Shown one piece after another: positions 1 through 10,579 of a stretch of DNA of 64,000 nt. This stretch comes from Magicicada septendecula. Taxonomy: Eukaryota; Arthropoda; Insecta; Hemiptera; Cicadidae. The first letter of the stretch is position 1. Each line of letters begins with the position of its first letter. The stretch is taken from the NCBI GenBank assembly GCA_034769895.1, contig CM068369.1, positions 428,135,479-428,199,478 of the forward strand, in the 5' to 3' direction. The notes beneath the pieces were generated by a model. It saw nothing but the letters and a program-made list of their open reading frames with translations, made no database searches and was not told the DNA's origin. The translations under genes were made by a program, and so were the position numbers.

Positions 1-1431
1 TGGAATACTAGTTTGCTCAAATTTCGAATTACCTTTTACCTTTAACTATTATCAGATTACTATTTCATTATTGTAATTACAGATACTACTATGTTAACAT
101 TTACATGATTAGAATAAGTCTTTGCAAAAATATACTGCTTTTGTTGCCATTGTTAAAAATATAATGGTTTGGTTTCACCTTGATACAATGGAATCAGCGG
201 CATGTTCTCTTGTTGTTACTCTTCACTTGGGTTTCCTAGAAGTTCTACGATGTCGTTCGGGTGTCTCCATTTATTTTGTAGATTCTTAGTTGCGAACATG
301 ACGAAAGGCTGCTGTTACCTGAAGCTCGTGAGTTTGTCGTTGTTACTTCACTCCTGATGTACGGTGTTCACAATTTTTTACACTTTACATTTTGCTTTTA
401 ACTGCACTAATGTTACTCTATAATGTTTGGATAGAACATACTTTACAATTTAAACATTTCGTTTCCTTTTTTAAAGAGATGTGTCGGCTAAGTTAGTTAC
501 TTTTAGTTATTTCACTACATTTCAACTACTTGTGGAGTCTGTCACCATGAAAGATTACGTTCAGTTACATCGTCATTAATTTTTTATATTTACACTTTAT
601 TTTACGACACATGGTAAAGCTGTTACCTTGTCTCTGATTCTCGCTCGACTGGGGTTGGTTTTGCGGCGGTTAGTAGGGAGAGGGAGCTGTTCGCGCGGAG
701 AGAGAAAAATAGTTCGTACTTTACTATTATTATTATCATACTAATTAACTACTATTAATAATACTACATTTTCTTTATTGAGTTAGGTATTTCTTCTTCT
801 TATTATTATTATTACGTCTTTTTATTTAATTATCATAATTATTAATTTTCGCTTCAAAGCAGAGTCATTTTCATGTCCGTACTAGATTTTTACAAGTTGA
901 TACAGGCATATAAGTACACAGGGAAGGGTTAAATATTAAGGGGTGTTATCGCAATTTTATTATAGAATTCTTTTAAGTTTTAAAACTATTTATTTTGGGT
1001 ATTAAGGCGGGGTTACATTATCATTTACTTTAGGGGTTTACGTTCTGTTTTAATGTGAGATTTTAAATTAAAATTTTTTTTTATTTCTTTTATTTCAATT
1101 TTTTTCTTTTAAAATCGTCACAAAGTTTGTGTACAGTGTCACCGTAATCGATTTGAATAAGGGAATTCCTGTCAACGTCTGCAGCTAGAGAGCGAGAGAC
1201 ATACACAACAGTAATATAGTAAATGTGTGTGTGAGCAGTGCGTACATTGTCCGACAGCGATTTGTATGTGTACACAAAACTTTTGAAAATACCTTATTTC
1301 AAAGGAGTTTTTATGCGTAACACTTTACCACACAGACCGCCTTGGAAGAACGAGATGCGTCTAGAGACAGAAAGAGTTACTTACATTCAAAGAGAGAATT
1401 GATAACATGATATCATAATAAAACCGATGGC

Positions 1432-1433
<2 letters not shown>
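1..1433. other. AT-rich intergenic stretch, no gene seen
   Basis: No ORF with recognisable protein content is present on either strand. A slightly GC-richer patch near 640-700 resembles neither a known RNA nor a coding exon. The segment around 1183-1235 (a gagagac...acagtaatatagtaaatgtgtgtgtg motif) recurs imperfectly at about 1508-1556, so the region before the GA repeats is partly duplicated. Confidence 0.6.

Positions 1434-1487
<54 letters not shown>
1434..1487. repeat. (GA)n microsatellite
   Basis: An uninterrupted GA dinucleotide run of about 54 bp is visible directly. Unique sequence just before it (about 1378-1400, acattcaaagagagaattga) reappears after the second GA run at about 1653, which suggests the microsatellite and its flank were duplicated together. 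Confidence 0.97.
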
Positions 1488-1490
<3 letters not shown>

Positions 1491-1553
1491 GACCCGTTAC
1501 ATAAACACGTGTAGAGAGAGTGAGATGCAACAGTAATCTACTAAATGTGTGTG

Positions 1554-1556
<3 letters not shown>

Positions 1557-1637
<81 letters not shown>

Positions 1638-1641
1638 AGAG
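1557..1641. repeat. (GA)n microsatellite, second copy
   Basis: A GA run of about 85 bp with a few G-rich interruptions at its right end. Reading frames that cross it (poly Leu-Ser on the minus strand) are artefacts of the repeat. Confidence 0.97.
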
Positions 1642-1751
1642 AGATAGTTATTTACATTCAAAGAGAGAATTGATATCGACAACAATCATGATCATATAGT
1701 CTGAATTTCCCACCACAGAAAAATGTTGGCAGATCTGTTCTATACACAATA

Positions 1752-1938
1752 ATGCAAGATTGGTAACCCTGATCATATATATTTTAATATACAATATAAC
1801 ACACATATCAAGTTTGATCCATGCATAGGTTGGTAAACCTGATCATATAGATTTAATATACATTATAACACACAACTAATTTGAACTCATGCAAGGTTGG
1901 TAACCCTGATCATATATTTTAATATATACACTATAATG
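1752..1938. repeat. three-copy minisatellite, about 67-70 bp unit
   Basis: The core ggttggtaaccctgatcatata occurs at about 1759, 1829 and 1896, each followed by an AT-rich tail (ttaatatacatataacacac type). Spacings are about 70 and 67 bp. A partial match (atgatcatatagtctg) lies just upstream near 1687. It abuts the hairpin at the PLE edge. Confidence 0.85.
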
Positions 1939-1970
1939 CATCAAGTCGGAACCCCCCACCCGACTTGATG
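1939..1970. other. perfect hairpin at PLE/minisatellite junction
   Basis: An 11-bp arm at 1939-1949 (catcaagtcgg) is the exact reverse complement of 1960-1970, with a 10-nt C-rich loop. It sits where recognisable PLE coding sequence ends, so it may be a scar of truncation or a fold-back left by reverse transcription. Confidence 0.8.
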
Positions 1971-2803
1971 TTTTCTGTCTTTGTCTGTTGTTTGTTTTGT
2001 GTTTTGTGTAGGAGTTTACTCACTATTGTTCTGTCATACCCGTTAGATTCTGCTAGATATTTTATCGTGTTTAGTTCGTCTTTGTAGTATTTTTCATCTA
2101 GGGTGATGTTGTTAAGTCTATGTATCATGGTTCTGAAGGCAGCTAATTTGTGTTGTATTGGGTGATTGGAGGAGTTGTGTATTAGTGTGTCAGTTGTAGT
2201 CGGTTTTCTGTATATACTGAATTTATGCCTGTGTTCAAGTTTTGTGATGGAGAGGTGTAAGACGTTTATGGTATTGTTGTGTTCGTATTCGGCAGTAAAG
2301 GTTATGTTTTTATGTATTTTGTTTATGTGCGTTAGTAACTGTTCACATTGTCTTTTGTTCCCCCTGTATAGTATTAGAATGTCATCAACGTATCTGTGCC
2401 AATATAGTATTTTATGTGAGTGTCTGTCATTGTTTGTGAGTATTTTTGTTTTTTCTAAGTGTTGGAGGAAGACTTCTGCTACAATGCTGGATATGGGGGA
2501 GCCCATGGGTAGACCATCATTCTGTGTATACTATTTATTGTTATAAGTAAAGTAGTTTTGTTTTGTGATAATGTTCAGAGTTTCTGTTATTTCGTTGATA
2601 AGTTCGTCTGGTGTGTTGTTCTGTTTGAGTTTGTTTCGTAGGATGGTGATTGTTTCAGAGATGGGGATGTTTGTGTACAGGTTTTTAATGTCAAAGGAGG
2701 CTAATGTGGCATTATGGGGGATGTGTATGTCTTTTATTTTTGTTACTAGGTCTGTGTTGTTTTTTACTGTAATGTTGTTGTCTTGTTGATACATCCTCTT
2801 CAT
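1966..2803 (-). pseudogene. Penelope-like element reverse transcriptase fragment (PLE-1)
   Basis: Two minus-strand ORFs in the same frame (2803 to 2531, then 2506 to about 1966) are separated by a single TAG at 2531-2533. The upstream part has the PLE signature SFDIKNLYTNIP and the downstream part has MGSPISSIVAEVFLQ and the catalytic YVDDILILY box. These motifs are typical of Penelope-like retrotransposon RTs. The fragment begins inside the RT domain and stops being homologous after KTENIK, where the hairpin starts, so both the N terminus and the GIY-YIG endonuclease are missing. The same protein segment occurs on the plus strand at 10580-10790 in PLE-2. An active RT would need the missing ends and removal of the stop, so this copy is dead. 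Confidence 0.9.
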
Positions 2804-2848
2804 TCACTTTTTTAAATATTATTTATATACACAACTTTCACTAGTGAA

Positions 2849-2854
2849 CAAACT
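2849..2854. repeat. candidate target-site duplication, left of BEL-1
   Basis: The hexamer caaact lies directly before the left LTR start (TGACGACC) and again at 10574-10579 directly after the right LTR end (TGTCCA). BEL/Pao duplications are usually about 5 bp, so 5 or 6 bp is plausible. The flanking PLE sequences on the two sides are not one continuous copy, which keeps confidence moderate. Confidence 0.55.
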
Positions 2855-3429
2855 TGACGACCGTCACGTGAGGACCAAAAAAATGTTAATGTTAGGAAGA
2901 ATGATGCTTGTGGTGCTATTGCCAGGATGCAGAATAATGACGATAGTGGACTGTATAATACATTTATTAAGTTCTGTACACTTATATCATGGTGTTGAGA
3001 TTGGCTAAGTCTGCACAATTTGATTTTGAATAAACAGAGTCGTTAAGAACGCTACATGTTAGATGAGGCGCAAATGTGCGGCACTCAGATTAAAACGTTA
3101 AGGCCTAAGGCCTAGACGAATATCCTATGAATTGTCGTAAGACTTGAGGCGCGAGTACGCGGCACTCAAGCTACATGAAAAAGAATTAGCAAGGTATTGC
3201 TAATGTATTGCAAGTGCAATATATGTTGTGGCCTAAGGCCTACAATGATTGTCTGACGACAAGAAGAATGATGATGACAGAACAAGCGAGCAAACGTTAT
3301 GACGTCTGCCGCCTGCCGCAACTCGGTTAACTGTGACGTTATAAAAACGAGATAAGAACATGATAGCGCAATATCAGAAAGCACAGATTAGCCAACCTAT
3401 TAATGCGAAAATTACCACACTACTGTCCA
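2855..3429 (-). repeat. BEL-1 3' LTR (left copy)
   Basis: In plus orientation it starts TGACGACCGTCACG and ends CTACTGTCCA, giving TG...CA ends. From 2884 on it matches 10029-10573 almost base for base. It contains paired palindromic stretches such as aaggcctaaggcct and ttgaggcgcgagtacgcggcactcaa. ORFs called inside it recur in the other LTR and are not genes. Confidence 0.9.
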
Positions 3430-4456
3430 TAACTGCCCGCTAAAAATCAAAAGATTTTTTAATACATTTTAATAACTTATTGTAGAAAAATACAGAGTTC
3501 TTAATAATAAAGGTTAATCTCAGTAGGCTACATTGAACCTTGAGTTTGAATCTTAGATAACAGTTATGACATTAACTGTTTAGAGATAAGCTTGAATGAT
3601 GATAAGAGTTGAACAGGCCAAAATCGGCTTGCAACCTGATTATACATGTGTATAAATGCAAGATTAGCAATGTATTGCCAATATATATTGTATGTAATCG
3701 GTGACTCATCACATGATGGGCCCGATAAATTATAACATTTGTGTAAGTCACAATGGTTATCTTGAACCAGATAAGGCCAGTAGACCTATACAATAGTATG
3801 AATACAATGAACAAACAAAATTGTTATAAAATTATACATGTAAAGACAAGCTATACATAGTTGAATGATTGTAAGCACAAGGTGTAATGACATGTATGTC
3901 ATAATTACAGCATGAATAATAATTGTGCAATACATGAACACAAATACCAATACAAAATACAATATAAAAATATAGGCGTGGCATATGGTTATAGACAGTA
4001 GATGCGGATAAAACAATGTGTTTTACATAGAAACAAGTTATACATAATAAATACAATAGAAATTGGTTTAGATAATTACAAATATATGAATACAAGGCAC
4101 AGCAGCATAAGTGACAAGTACAACAATGTGGTTATACAAATGTAATACATGGTTTGTACAGCTGCAGACCATGCGAATATTATACCAAAGATTTTACATA
4201 AAAACAATAGTAAGCAATGACGTGAGGCATAAATCAAATGTTGCATATACGAAAATACAAAATAATAATTAAAGCCTAGCATATTAAATAAACTGACACT
4301 TGCTTGAGTAAAACAAACAGTTTCCGAATCAAAAATATACAAATTAAAGCTTATGCTAAAAACAAAGGTGCTTATAACTAACAAAGTCTTCCTTGAACAT
4401 CTGATTTATGTATTTTTGACAAATATACAAAGGAAAATAAACTCCTTTTTTTACTG
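3430..4456. other. BEL-1 3' untranslated region
   Basis: About 1 kb of very AT-rich DNA lies between the integrase stop and the 3' LTR. No protein motif was recognised in any frame. A short segment near 3655-3690 (gattagcaatgtattgccaatatatattg) resembles part of the LTR (aattagcaaggtattgctaatg...), which suggests an old internal duplication. The last bases before the LTR in the coding sense (gcgggcagtta) are a weak polypurine tract candidate. Confidence 0.6.
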
Positions 4457-5831
4457 TTAGTCCCTCGTAGGGACCAAACATAATTTATGAATGGGTCGGC
4501 GATAGGTGCCAGTAGGCGTGCGAACGTCAACTACTCTAATTAAGTTGTCTGGGCCGGGAAATGTGGCGGTAATTACACCAAATTTCCACGCTAATGGAGG
4601 TAAGTTATCCTCAATCAGTAAAACCAGGTCACCAATGGAAAAGTTATCTTTGGCGAATTTCCATTTGTGACGTTGTTGTAGTTGATGTAAGTAGTCGCGA
4701 GACCAAGCTTTCCAAATGACTTGGACAAACTTCTGGAGAAGTTGCCAACGTCCAAGACGAGAGATGGGAACGTGAGATAAGTCTGGATCAGGTATCGCCG
4801 TTAATGGTGCGCAAATCAAAAAATGGCCAGGTGTAAGTGGCACCGGATCATTTACATCCGATGAAACGGCAAATAATGGACGTGAGTTTAGACATGCCTC
4901 TATCTGAGACAAAACTGTCGTAAACTCCTCGAAGGTGAGTATAGACTTGCCTACCACGCGGCGCAAGTGATACTTTAAACTCTTTATACCGCTCTCCCAA
5001 AGACCACCAAAATGAGGTGATGAGGGCGGAATAAATGACCATGTAATACCCTGAGAGGTCGTAAAGAATTGGATTGATGAGGTGGCATCCTTATTATGCC
5101 AAAGATTGTAAAGGTCATGCAAAACCTTGCGGGCCTTCCTAAAGTTCGTGCCATTGTCAGAATATAACTGGCTGGGTATGCCCCTACGGGACATGAAACG
5201 ACGTAAGGCAGCTATAAACGCGTTGGCTGTAAGGTCGGAAACTAATTCCAAATGAATAGCCCTGGTTGCTAAGCAGATGAACAAAGACACATACGATTTT
5301 GACAGAGTCCTAGATTTCTGCCCGCCATGACGAATCATGAAGGGACCACCATAGTCAACTGCGCAGAATAGAAACGGCCGCGAAGGAGTGACTCTGGGAG
5401 AAGGCAAAATACCAAGCCTCTGAATCTGATGTTTGGCACTAAACCTGAGGCACTTGACGCATCTACGGATGATAGAGCGAATGACTATCTTGGCGTTAAT
5501 GATCCACCAACGTTGACGAAGTGAGTGATGCACGAGTTGAGCACCAGCGTGGAGTAGACGAATGTGTTCGCGTTCAATAATAAGGCGAGTAATATGAGCC
5601 GATGGATGCAAGACAATAGGATGCTTATTGTCATAAGGTAGTTGCGACTGCTGTAATCGTCCGCCGACGCGTATTACGCCAGACTCAACAAGGAACGGGT
5701 CCAGAGAAGACAACTTGCTCCTGATAGAGACAGAAGACCCATTACGAAGACAATTAATCTCGGCAGCGAAGTGGATCGACTGAGATTGTTTTATGAAAAA
5801 ATTGAGAGTGGAATGAATTTCAACGGGGGTA
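4457..5831 (-). pseudogene. pol: BEL-1 integrase
   Basis: This frame encodes the BEL/Pao integrase, which inserts the DNA copy into chromosomes. Counting from the TTG-initiated reading at 5713, an H2C2 zinc-binding region (H50, H55, C85, C88) precedes a DDE core with D120 (CAVDYGGPF), D186 (YSDNGTNF) and E240 (PHFGGLWESG). The long D-to-E gap of about 54 residues is characteristic of BEL/Pao rather than gypsy. The C terminus has a GDLVLLIEDN and GVITATFPG region like other BEL integrases. The ORF stops at 4457 in a normal place. There is no independent ATG: this part would be released from a polyprotein. Upstream, in the same frame, it is cut off from RNase H by a 26-bp tandem duplication. 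Confidence 0.93.
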
Positions 5832-6185
5832 AGAGCGCCCTAGAGAGTCTAACGTTTCTCAGCCCTGGAGAGTCTAATGTTTTTGATGAATCGAAAGCAG
5901 TAAGCGTATACGCGAGTTAGACGGTGCAACGAAGAAAAGTCCTTAGAAAGATCAATAGCCAGGGTAGACATTAGAGAAAGTTTGGGGGTTTGTTTTTCCT
6001 CCGCAGTGAATTCAGAAGACGACAGATTAGAAGGTAAAAAGGGTGGAAAAGATTGGACTCGGAAGATTGAGACAAACAAGCGGGACCATGCCACCAAAGC
6101 GAACAATCACGCAAAACGTCGGGGTGACATCCCCTAGAAATAATATCAGCAGGATTATGTCGAGAATTGATGTGATGCCATGTGT
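5832..6185 (-). pseudogene. pol: BEL-1 RNase H to integrase linker, frameshifted
   Basis: Recognisable linker sequence continues here but in different frames from its neighbours. One frame just left of 6186 reads HNPADIISRG and WWHGPACL, hallmark BEL motifs between RNase H and integrase. It then switches near 6000 to the frame read to 5849. At 5832-5886 a segment of about 26 bp (reverse complement of gagagtctaa-type sequence) is duplicated in tandem, shifting the frame again before the integrase. These are direct sequence observations; that the ancestor was one open polyprotein is inferred from the family. Confidence 0.8.
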
Positions 6186-8564
6186 AGGCTTCCGTAAGAC
6201 GCTGATCTCGGCAACACGATTAGCGACGTAAGTTTTCCACCTAGAAGACTGGGCATGAATCCAGTAAAGGGACACCATAGAGTCAGAATAGAGGTGAACA
6301 CTATTGATAAAGGAATGAAGAGCAGGGGCGACCTTGAATAAGAGTCGCGATAACAACAAGCAAGCGCAGAGTTCAATGCGAGGTAATGACACCTGTCGTA
6401 GGGGGGCTACGCGAGATTTAGAACACAGAAGGTGACAAGAGGCCGATGAATCTTGATAAATGACTCTAATGTAAACGCAACACCCATATCCCCTTTCAGA
6501 AGCATCCGAAAACCCATGTAATTCAACTATCCTTGCTTTAGACTTGCAGCGAATAGAACGTGGGACAATGATTTTACTGATCAGACACAACTTATCGCAT
6601 AATGAATGCCAATGCAAGCGTAATTGCCCGGAGATTGGCTCATCCCAACCAAGATTGCACAGCCAAAGTTGCTGCATAAACTGTTTGTACAGGAAAACAA
6701 CGGGACCGACGAGTCCGAGTGGGTCGTATATACCTGCGATAATCGATAGGATTTTCCTCTTAGAGATGCTTGATTCAACGGGGAATGATCTGATGTCAAA
6801 CAAAAATGAATCGGTAGTGTTATTCCAGAGAATGCCCAAGGTACGCACATTACCCTGTTTGTTAAAAGGGAGTGATAAATTGTCATGATCTGCGACCACA
6901 TTGGGTTCATTTGATGCCGATTTATGTAGATTGAGACCGTATTGACTCAACAACGTACCTAAGTCAGATTTCAACTTGGTCAGATCAGAAATGGTGTCTG
7001 CACCGGTTAACAAATCGTCAACATAGAAATCATTGGTTATAACTGACGCCGCGTCATGAAAAGAAGTTTGATGATCCTTACCAATCTGATTAAGACAGCG
7101 GGTAGCCAAAAACGAAGCACTAGCAGTGCCGTATGTTACAGTTCGCAGTACAAAATGTTTAAACTGTTCGAGGGGAGAGTCACGCCACAGAATACGTTGA
7201 TAATGACAATCCTTCTCAGCTACCAGAATTTGTCGATACATCTTCTCGATGTCGGCGATGAGAACACAGTTATGCATACGAAATCGCAAAAGAATAGAAG
7301 AAAGCTCTTGTTGGACGTTTGGGCCTACCAACAAAATGTCATTGAGAGAAAGGCTATTGGTAGTTTTGGACGAGCCGTCAAAAACGACGCGAAGTTTTGT
7401 GGTAGAACTAGAATGTTTAAAGACGGCATGGTGAGGCAGAAAATAAGTATTTGAAACACCTGAATTTATGGAGCAATCGTCGACAAGCGTCATGTGGCCA
7501 AGATCCTTGTACTCCTGTATAAAGTTTGCGTATTCGCGCGCAAGCTTAGAATCACGCATGAACCGGCGTTCTAAACTCAAGAATCTTGCTTCAGCGGTAG
7601 AATAGGACTCACCCAACTGGGGATTGTCTGACTTAAATGGTAGCCCAACAACGAACCTACCCTCTTGATTGCGATGAGTAGACTTAACGAAATGCTCCTC
7701 ACAAACTGACTCATTATTAATGGGTGTATTATCAGGGATAGTTTCGGTCTCCCAAAATTTCTCGAGAGACGCTAGGATTTGACTGTCGTTGTTCCTAGCC
7801 AGGAACGAAACAGCAGGACCCTTATAGCGGCAGTGTTTGGGCAGATTGCCTGCAAGAACGTAGCCTAACTTTGTTTCTTGTATAGTAGGGAAATGAGAAC
7901 CCCTTACATATTTGTTAGGTAAAATTAAATCTAAATAAAATTGCGCCCCTAACAGTATATCAATGTCAGCCGAAAAGTTGAAGTGTGGGTCCGCGAGATA
8001 AACGTTATCTGGGACATTAAACTGATTTATGTCAAAAGATTGTGGTGGCAATTTATGAGTTAATGCAGATAAGACCGCGCATGTTGCTTGGAAAATAAAT
8101 CTTTGATAGCGTGAGATAATGCGTATAGACGCTAACTTAGTGGCACAACAAGCGGTATTATTTATACCTGTAATCGGTATGTTAGATTTAGTCAAGTGAA
8201 GCCGTAATTTCTTGGCAAATGATTCCGTACAAAAATTTATTTGTGACCCCGCATCTAATAGAACTCTTACGGTTTGTCTGTTGCCAGCCTGGTCAATGAC
8301 AAACACAATTGCTGTTGATAAAAGAATATTATTTGTGGATTGTAATTTGTGTGAGCAATAATTACTGCTGCTGGCAGAGACTGGCTTCGACACATTGTTT
8401 ATGTGCAACAATGTATGGTGTCGTTTTGAACAGATCTTACATGATTGTTTAATCTTACAATTAGACGAGAAATGATCTGGTCTTAAACAATTTGTACAGA
8501 GTTTATGATTTAATATAAATTGCCCTCGTTCTGATGTGCTTAATGCACAAAATTTGTCACACAT
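6186..8564 (-). pseudogene. pol: BEL-1 protease, reverse transcriptase and RNase H
   Basis: One long minus-strand frame carries, in order from residue 1 at 8564: two Cys/His zinc knuckles (about residues 23-52, CTNCLRPDHFSSNC and CKICSKRHH), an aspartic protease with DAGS at 104-107, the Pao-type RT with ADIEKMYRQI (about 437-446) and YVDD at 514-517, and RNase H with HGFSDAS (D686), ELCA (E731) and SDSM (D761). Catalytic residues of all three enzymes are intact. The ATG at 8564 is probably not a real start, because zinc-knuckle coding continues upstream in another frame. Homology leaves this frame near residue 793 (about 6186). The length from zinc knuckle to RNase H matches usual Pao elements. 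Confidence 0.95.
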
Positions 8565-8798
8565 GTAAATTGGATGACTAGATTTACAGCATAAGCATAA
8601 ATAATTGTTTGAAGCTGAGTGATAGCTTTTAAATGCAGTGCTGCCAGCAGAGTTCGTGATTTATGTTTGTCAGATTTATTATTGAATCTTAAAGTTGACT
8701 TGTTGAGCTGCTGTCCGGCATCGATAGGCAGTGTATTTTCTAGCAACTGTCTACGTGCGTTTAAAAACTGAGTGAAACCTTGAAAGTTAGGAAGATTA
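8565..8798 (-). pseudogene. gag: BEL-1 Gag C-terminal segment, frameshifted
   Basis: Gag sequence downstream of the 8799 stop reads on in an alternative minus frame. A second shift near 8620-8640 is needed to reach the Cys-rich residues (CLCCKSSHPIYMCDKFC) just before the ORF starting at 8564. The two shifts lie within about 180 bp, so this element cannot make full-length Gag-Pol. Confidence 0.75.
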
Positions 8799-9587
8799 TC
8801 AGGGTCTATAGACCTTCCATAATTTAAAAGTAGTATGGTCGAGTTTCGCTGACAATAATTGTACAGTGATAAGCTCGAATGAATCCACTGACAGTTGCAT
8901 GGCCGCCAGTGAATTAACGGAAGACTTTATTGTATTTATGAACTCTGCCAAACTTTGGACAGAGTCCTTAACTGTTGACTTTACTTCAAGTAAATTCTGA
9001 ATATAATACTTAGCTAGTATGAATTTGTTGTCATATCTAGCGGACAGCAAACTCAACGCTATCGAATAGTTTTCGTTACAGATAGGTAATGACTTAATTA
9101 AATCTAGCGGCTCATTTTTCAGAGACGAATACAAATAGTGTAATTTCTGCACTGAGGTTAAATCAGATCTGGCGTGCACCAAGTCCAGAAATATTGAATA
9201 GAAGTGCTGCCATTCTAAGATATTACCTGTGAAGCAGGGCAAACTTATCGGTTTTAATTGTATGTTGCTTGTTAATACGGGAGATACAGTCTGAACGTTG
9301 AAGCTTTCTATCAACTGCAAGATATTGGCTTCTGTTGAATATAACAGCTCTTCAACCTCAATTCGGTCTTCTTGAGCAGCGTTTATGTCTTTAGCAATGA
9401 GTTCAATTTCGGACTGTACCTCATCGTATTTTGTTGCCAAACTTTTTAGAGTTTCGAGTCTAACTGTTAAGAAATGTTTGGTATTAGTGTTTTTATCAAA
9501 GCTAATAATAGCCGAATTAATACGCACTATGGCAGACTTTATGCCGCCTCTCTTTCTGACGAACACTTTGAGGCCTTCTTCAGCCAT
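8799..9587 (-). pseudogene. gag: BEL-1 Gag (DUF1759-type) N-terminal part
   Basis: The ORF begins at ATG 9587 (MAEEGLKVFV); an upstream GTG at 9596 is a less likely start. A coiled-coil-rich N terminus (about residues 30-85) is followed by the DUF1759 Gag block of Pao elements, with LPCFTGNILEWQHFY and LHYLYSSLKNEPLDLIKSL. That block is shared with the BEL-2 Gag at 27162. The frame ends prematurely at 8799. The remaining Gag continues in a different frame (IDPDNLPNFQGFTQFLNARR) toward the zinc knuckles. The protein would form the intracellular virus-like particle. Confidence 0.9.
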
Positions 9588-10028
9588 TGTACGCACCTGT
9601 TAATGATGTGGTACCTGCTATGCGATGTCCTGGAGCGTCGAAGTCGTGGAGAAGATGGCAAACACACAGACCGTAGAGATGACTGCTCAAACTGGAGTGT
9701 AGACGCTAGCACATGGATGTTCTTGCAATGATGTCGTCACGAGGTTCAATGGCGATGAAAGAAATGCTGAAGTAAGTCCCGAGACGGTCGGATCAGCGAA
9801 TGTGCTGAATCGCCCGTGATGCCCAGAAATTGGGGCAGAAAAACGATGAAACCGCTAGAATATGTTGCAAGAGGTGAATGACGAATCCAGGCACGGAGCG
9901 ACCAAAAAAATGTTTAATAAGAAGAGTGATCCGGCCCGGAGGACCAAAAAATGGTTAATAAGAAGAGTGATCCGTCACGTGAGGACCAAAAAACTGTATA
10001 AGATGCGGCCCGATAGGACCAAAAAAAA
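9588..10028 (-). repeat. BEL-1 leader with tandem GGTCC-box repeats
   Basis: In the coding sense, a motif of the form TTTTTTGGTCCT-(6-7 nt)-CGGATCACTCTTCTTATTAA is repeated four times with variation between about 9893 and 10028. The plus strand shows gaccaaaaaa at about 9900, 9942, 9984 and 10017. The same box (ccgtcacgtgaggaccaaaaaaa) ends the left LTR at 2861-2883, so the LTR edge and leader share it and the exact inner LTR boundary is unclear. I found no convincing primer-binding site. The rest (9588-9890) has no ORF of note. Confidence 0.7.
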
Positions 10029-10573
10029 TGTTAATGTTAGGAAGAATGATGCTTGTGGTGCTATTGCCAGGATGCAGAATAATGACGATAGTGGACTGTT
10101 AATACATTTATTAAGTTCTGTACACTTATATCATGGTGTTGAGATTGGCTAAGTCTGCACAATTTGATTTTGAATAAACAGAGTCGTTAAGAACGCTACA
10201 TGTTAGATGAGGCGCAAATGTGCGGCACTCAGATTGAAACGTTAAGGCCTAAGGCCTAGACGAATATCGTATGAATTGTCGTAAGACTTGAGGCGCGAGT
10301 ACGCGGCACTCAAGCTACATGAAAAAGAATTAGCAAGGTATTGCTAATGTATTGCAAGTGCAATATATGTTGTGGCCTAAGGCCTACAATGATTGTCTGA
10401 CGACAAGAAGAATGATGATGACAGAACAAGCGAGCAAACGTTATGACGTCTGCCGCCTGCCGCAACTCGGTTAACTGTGACGTTATAAAAACGAGATAAG
10501 AACATGATAGCGCAATATCAGAAAGCACAGATTAGCCAACCTATTAATGCGAAAATTACCACACTACTGTCCA
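10029..10573 (-). repeat. BEL-1 5' LTR (right copy)
   Basis: It matches the left LTR over about 545 bp with only scattered single-base differences (for example tatcctatg versus tatcgtatg). It ends TGTCCA, followed by the candidate duplication caaact at 10574-10579. The inner (left) edge is blurred by the tandem box described for the leader. Confidence 0.9.
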
Positions 10574-10579
10574 CAAACT
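10574..10579. repeat. candidate target-site duplication, right of BEL-1
   Basis: caaact here matches 2849-2854. PLE-2 homology begins within or immediately after it (ctaatacacaactcc), so BEL-1 lies at the truncated edge of a PLE copy. Confidence 0.55.

Larger units (their letters stand above)
2855..10573 (-). mobile_element. BEL/Pao LTR retrotransposon (BEL-1), degraded
   Basis: About 545 bp of near-identical sequence flanks a minus-strand gag-pol region in direct orientation. The order in the coding sense is gag, zinc knuckles, protease, RT, RNase H, integrase, which is the Pao/BEL order. The 5' LTR is on the right. Breaks include a gag stop/frameshift near 8799, a shift between gag and the zinc region near 8620, a shift near 6186, another near 6000, and a 26-bp tandem duplication near 5832-5886. 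The high similarity of the LTRs implies a fairly recent insertion, yet the coding region is broken in several places. It is non-autonomous as it stands. Confidence 0.92.

Noticed and set aside
1497..1685. Minus-strand ORF rich in Leu-Ser
   Set aside because: It is the translation of the GA microsatellite.
2166..2546. Plus-strand 126-codon ORF
   Set aside because: It is the antisense shadow of the PLE reverse transcriptase.
3166..3384. 72-codon ORF repeated at 10310-10528
   Set aside because: Its exact repetition is explained by the two BEL-1 LTRs; the peptide has no motif.
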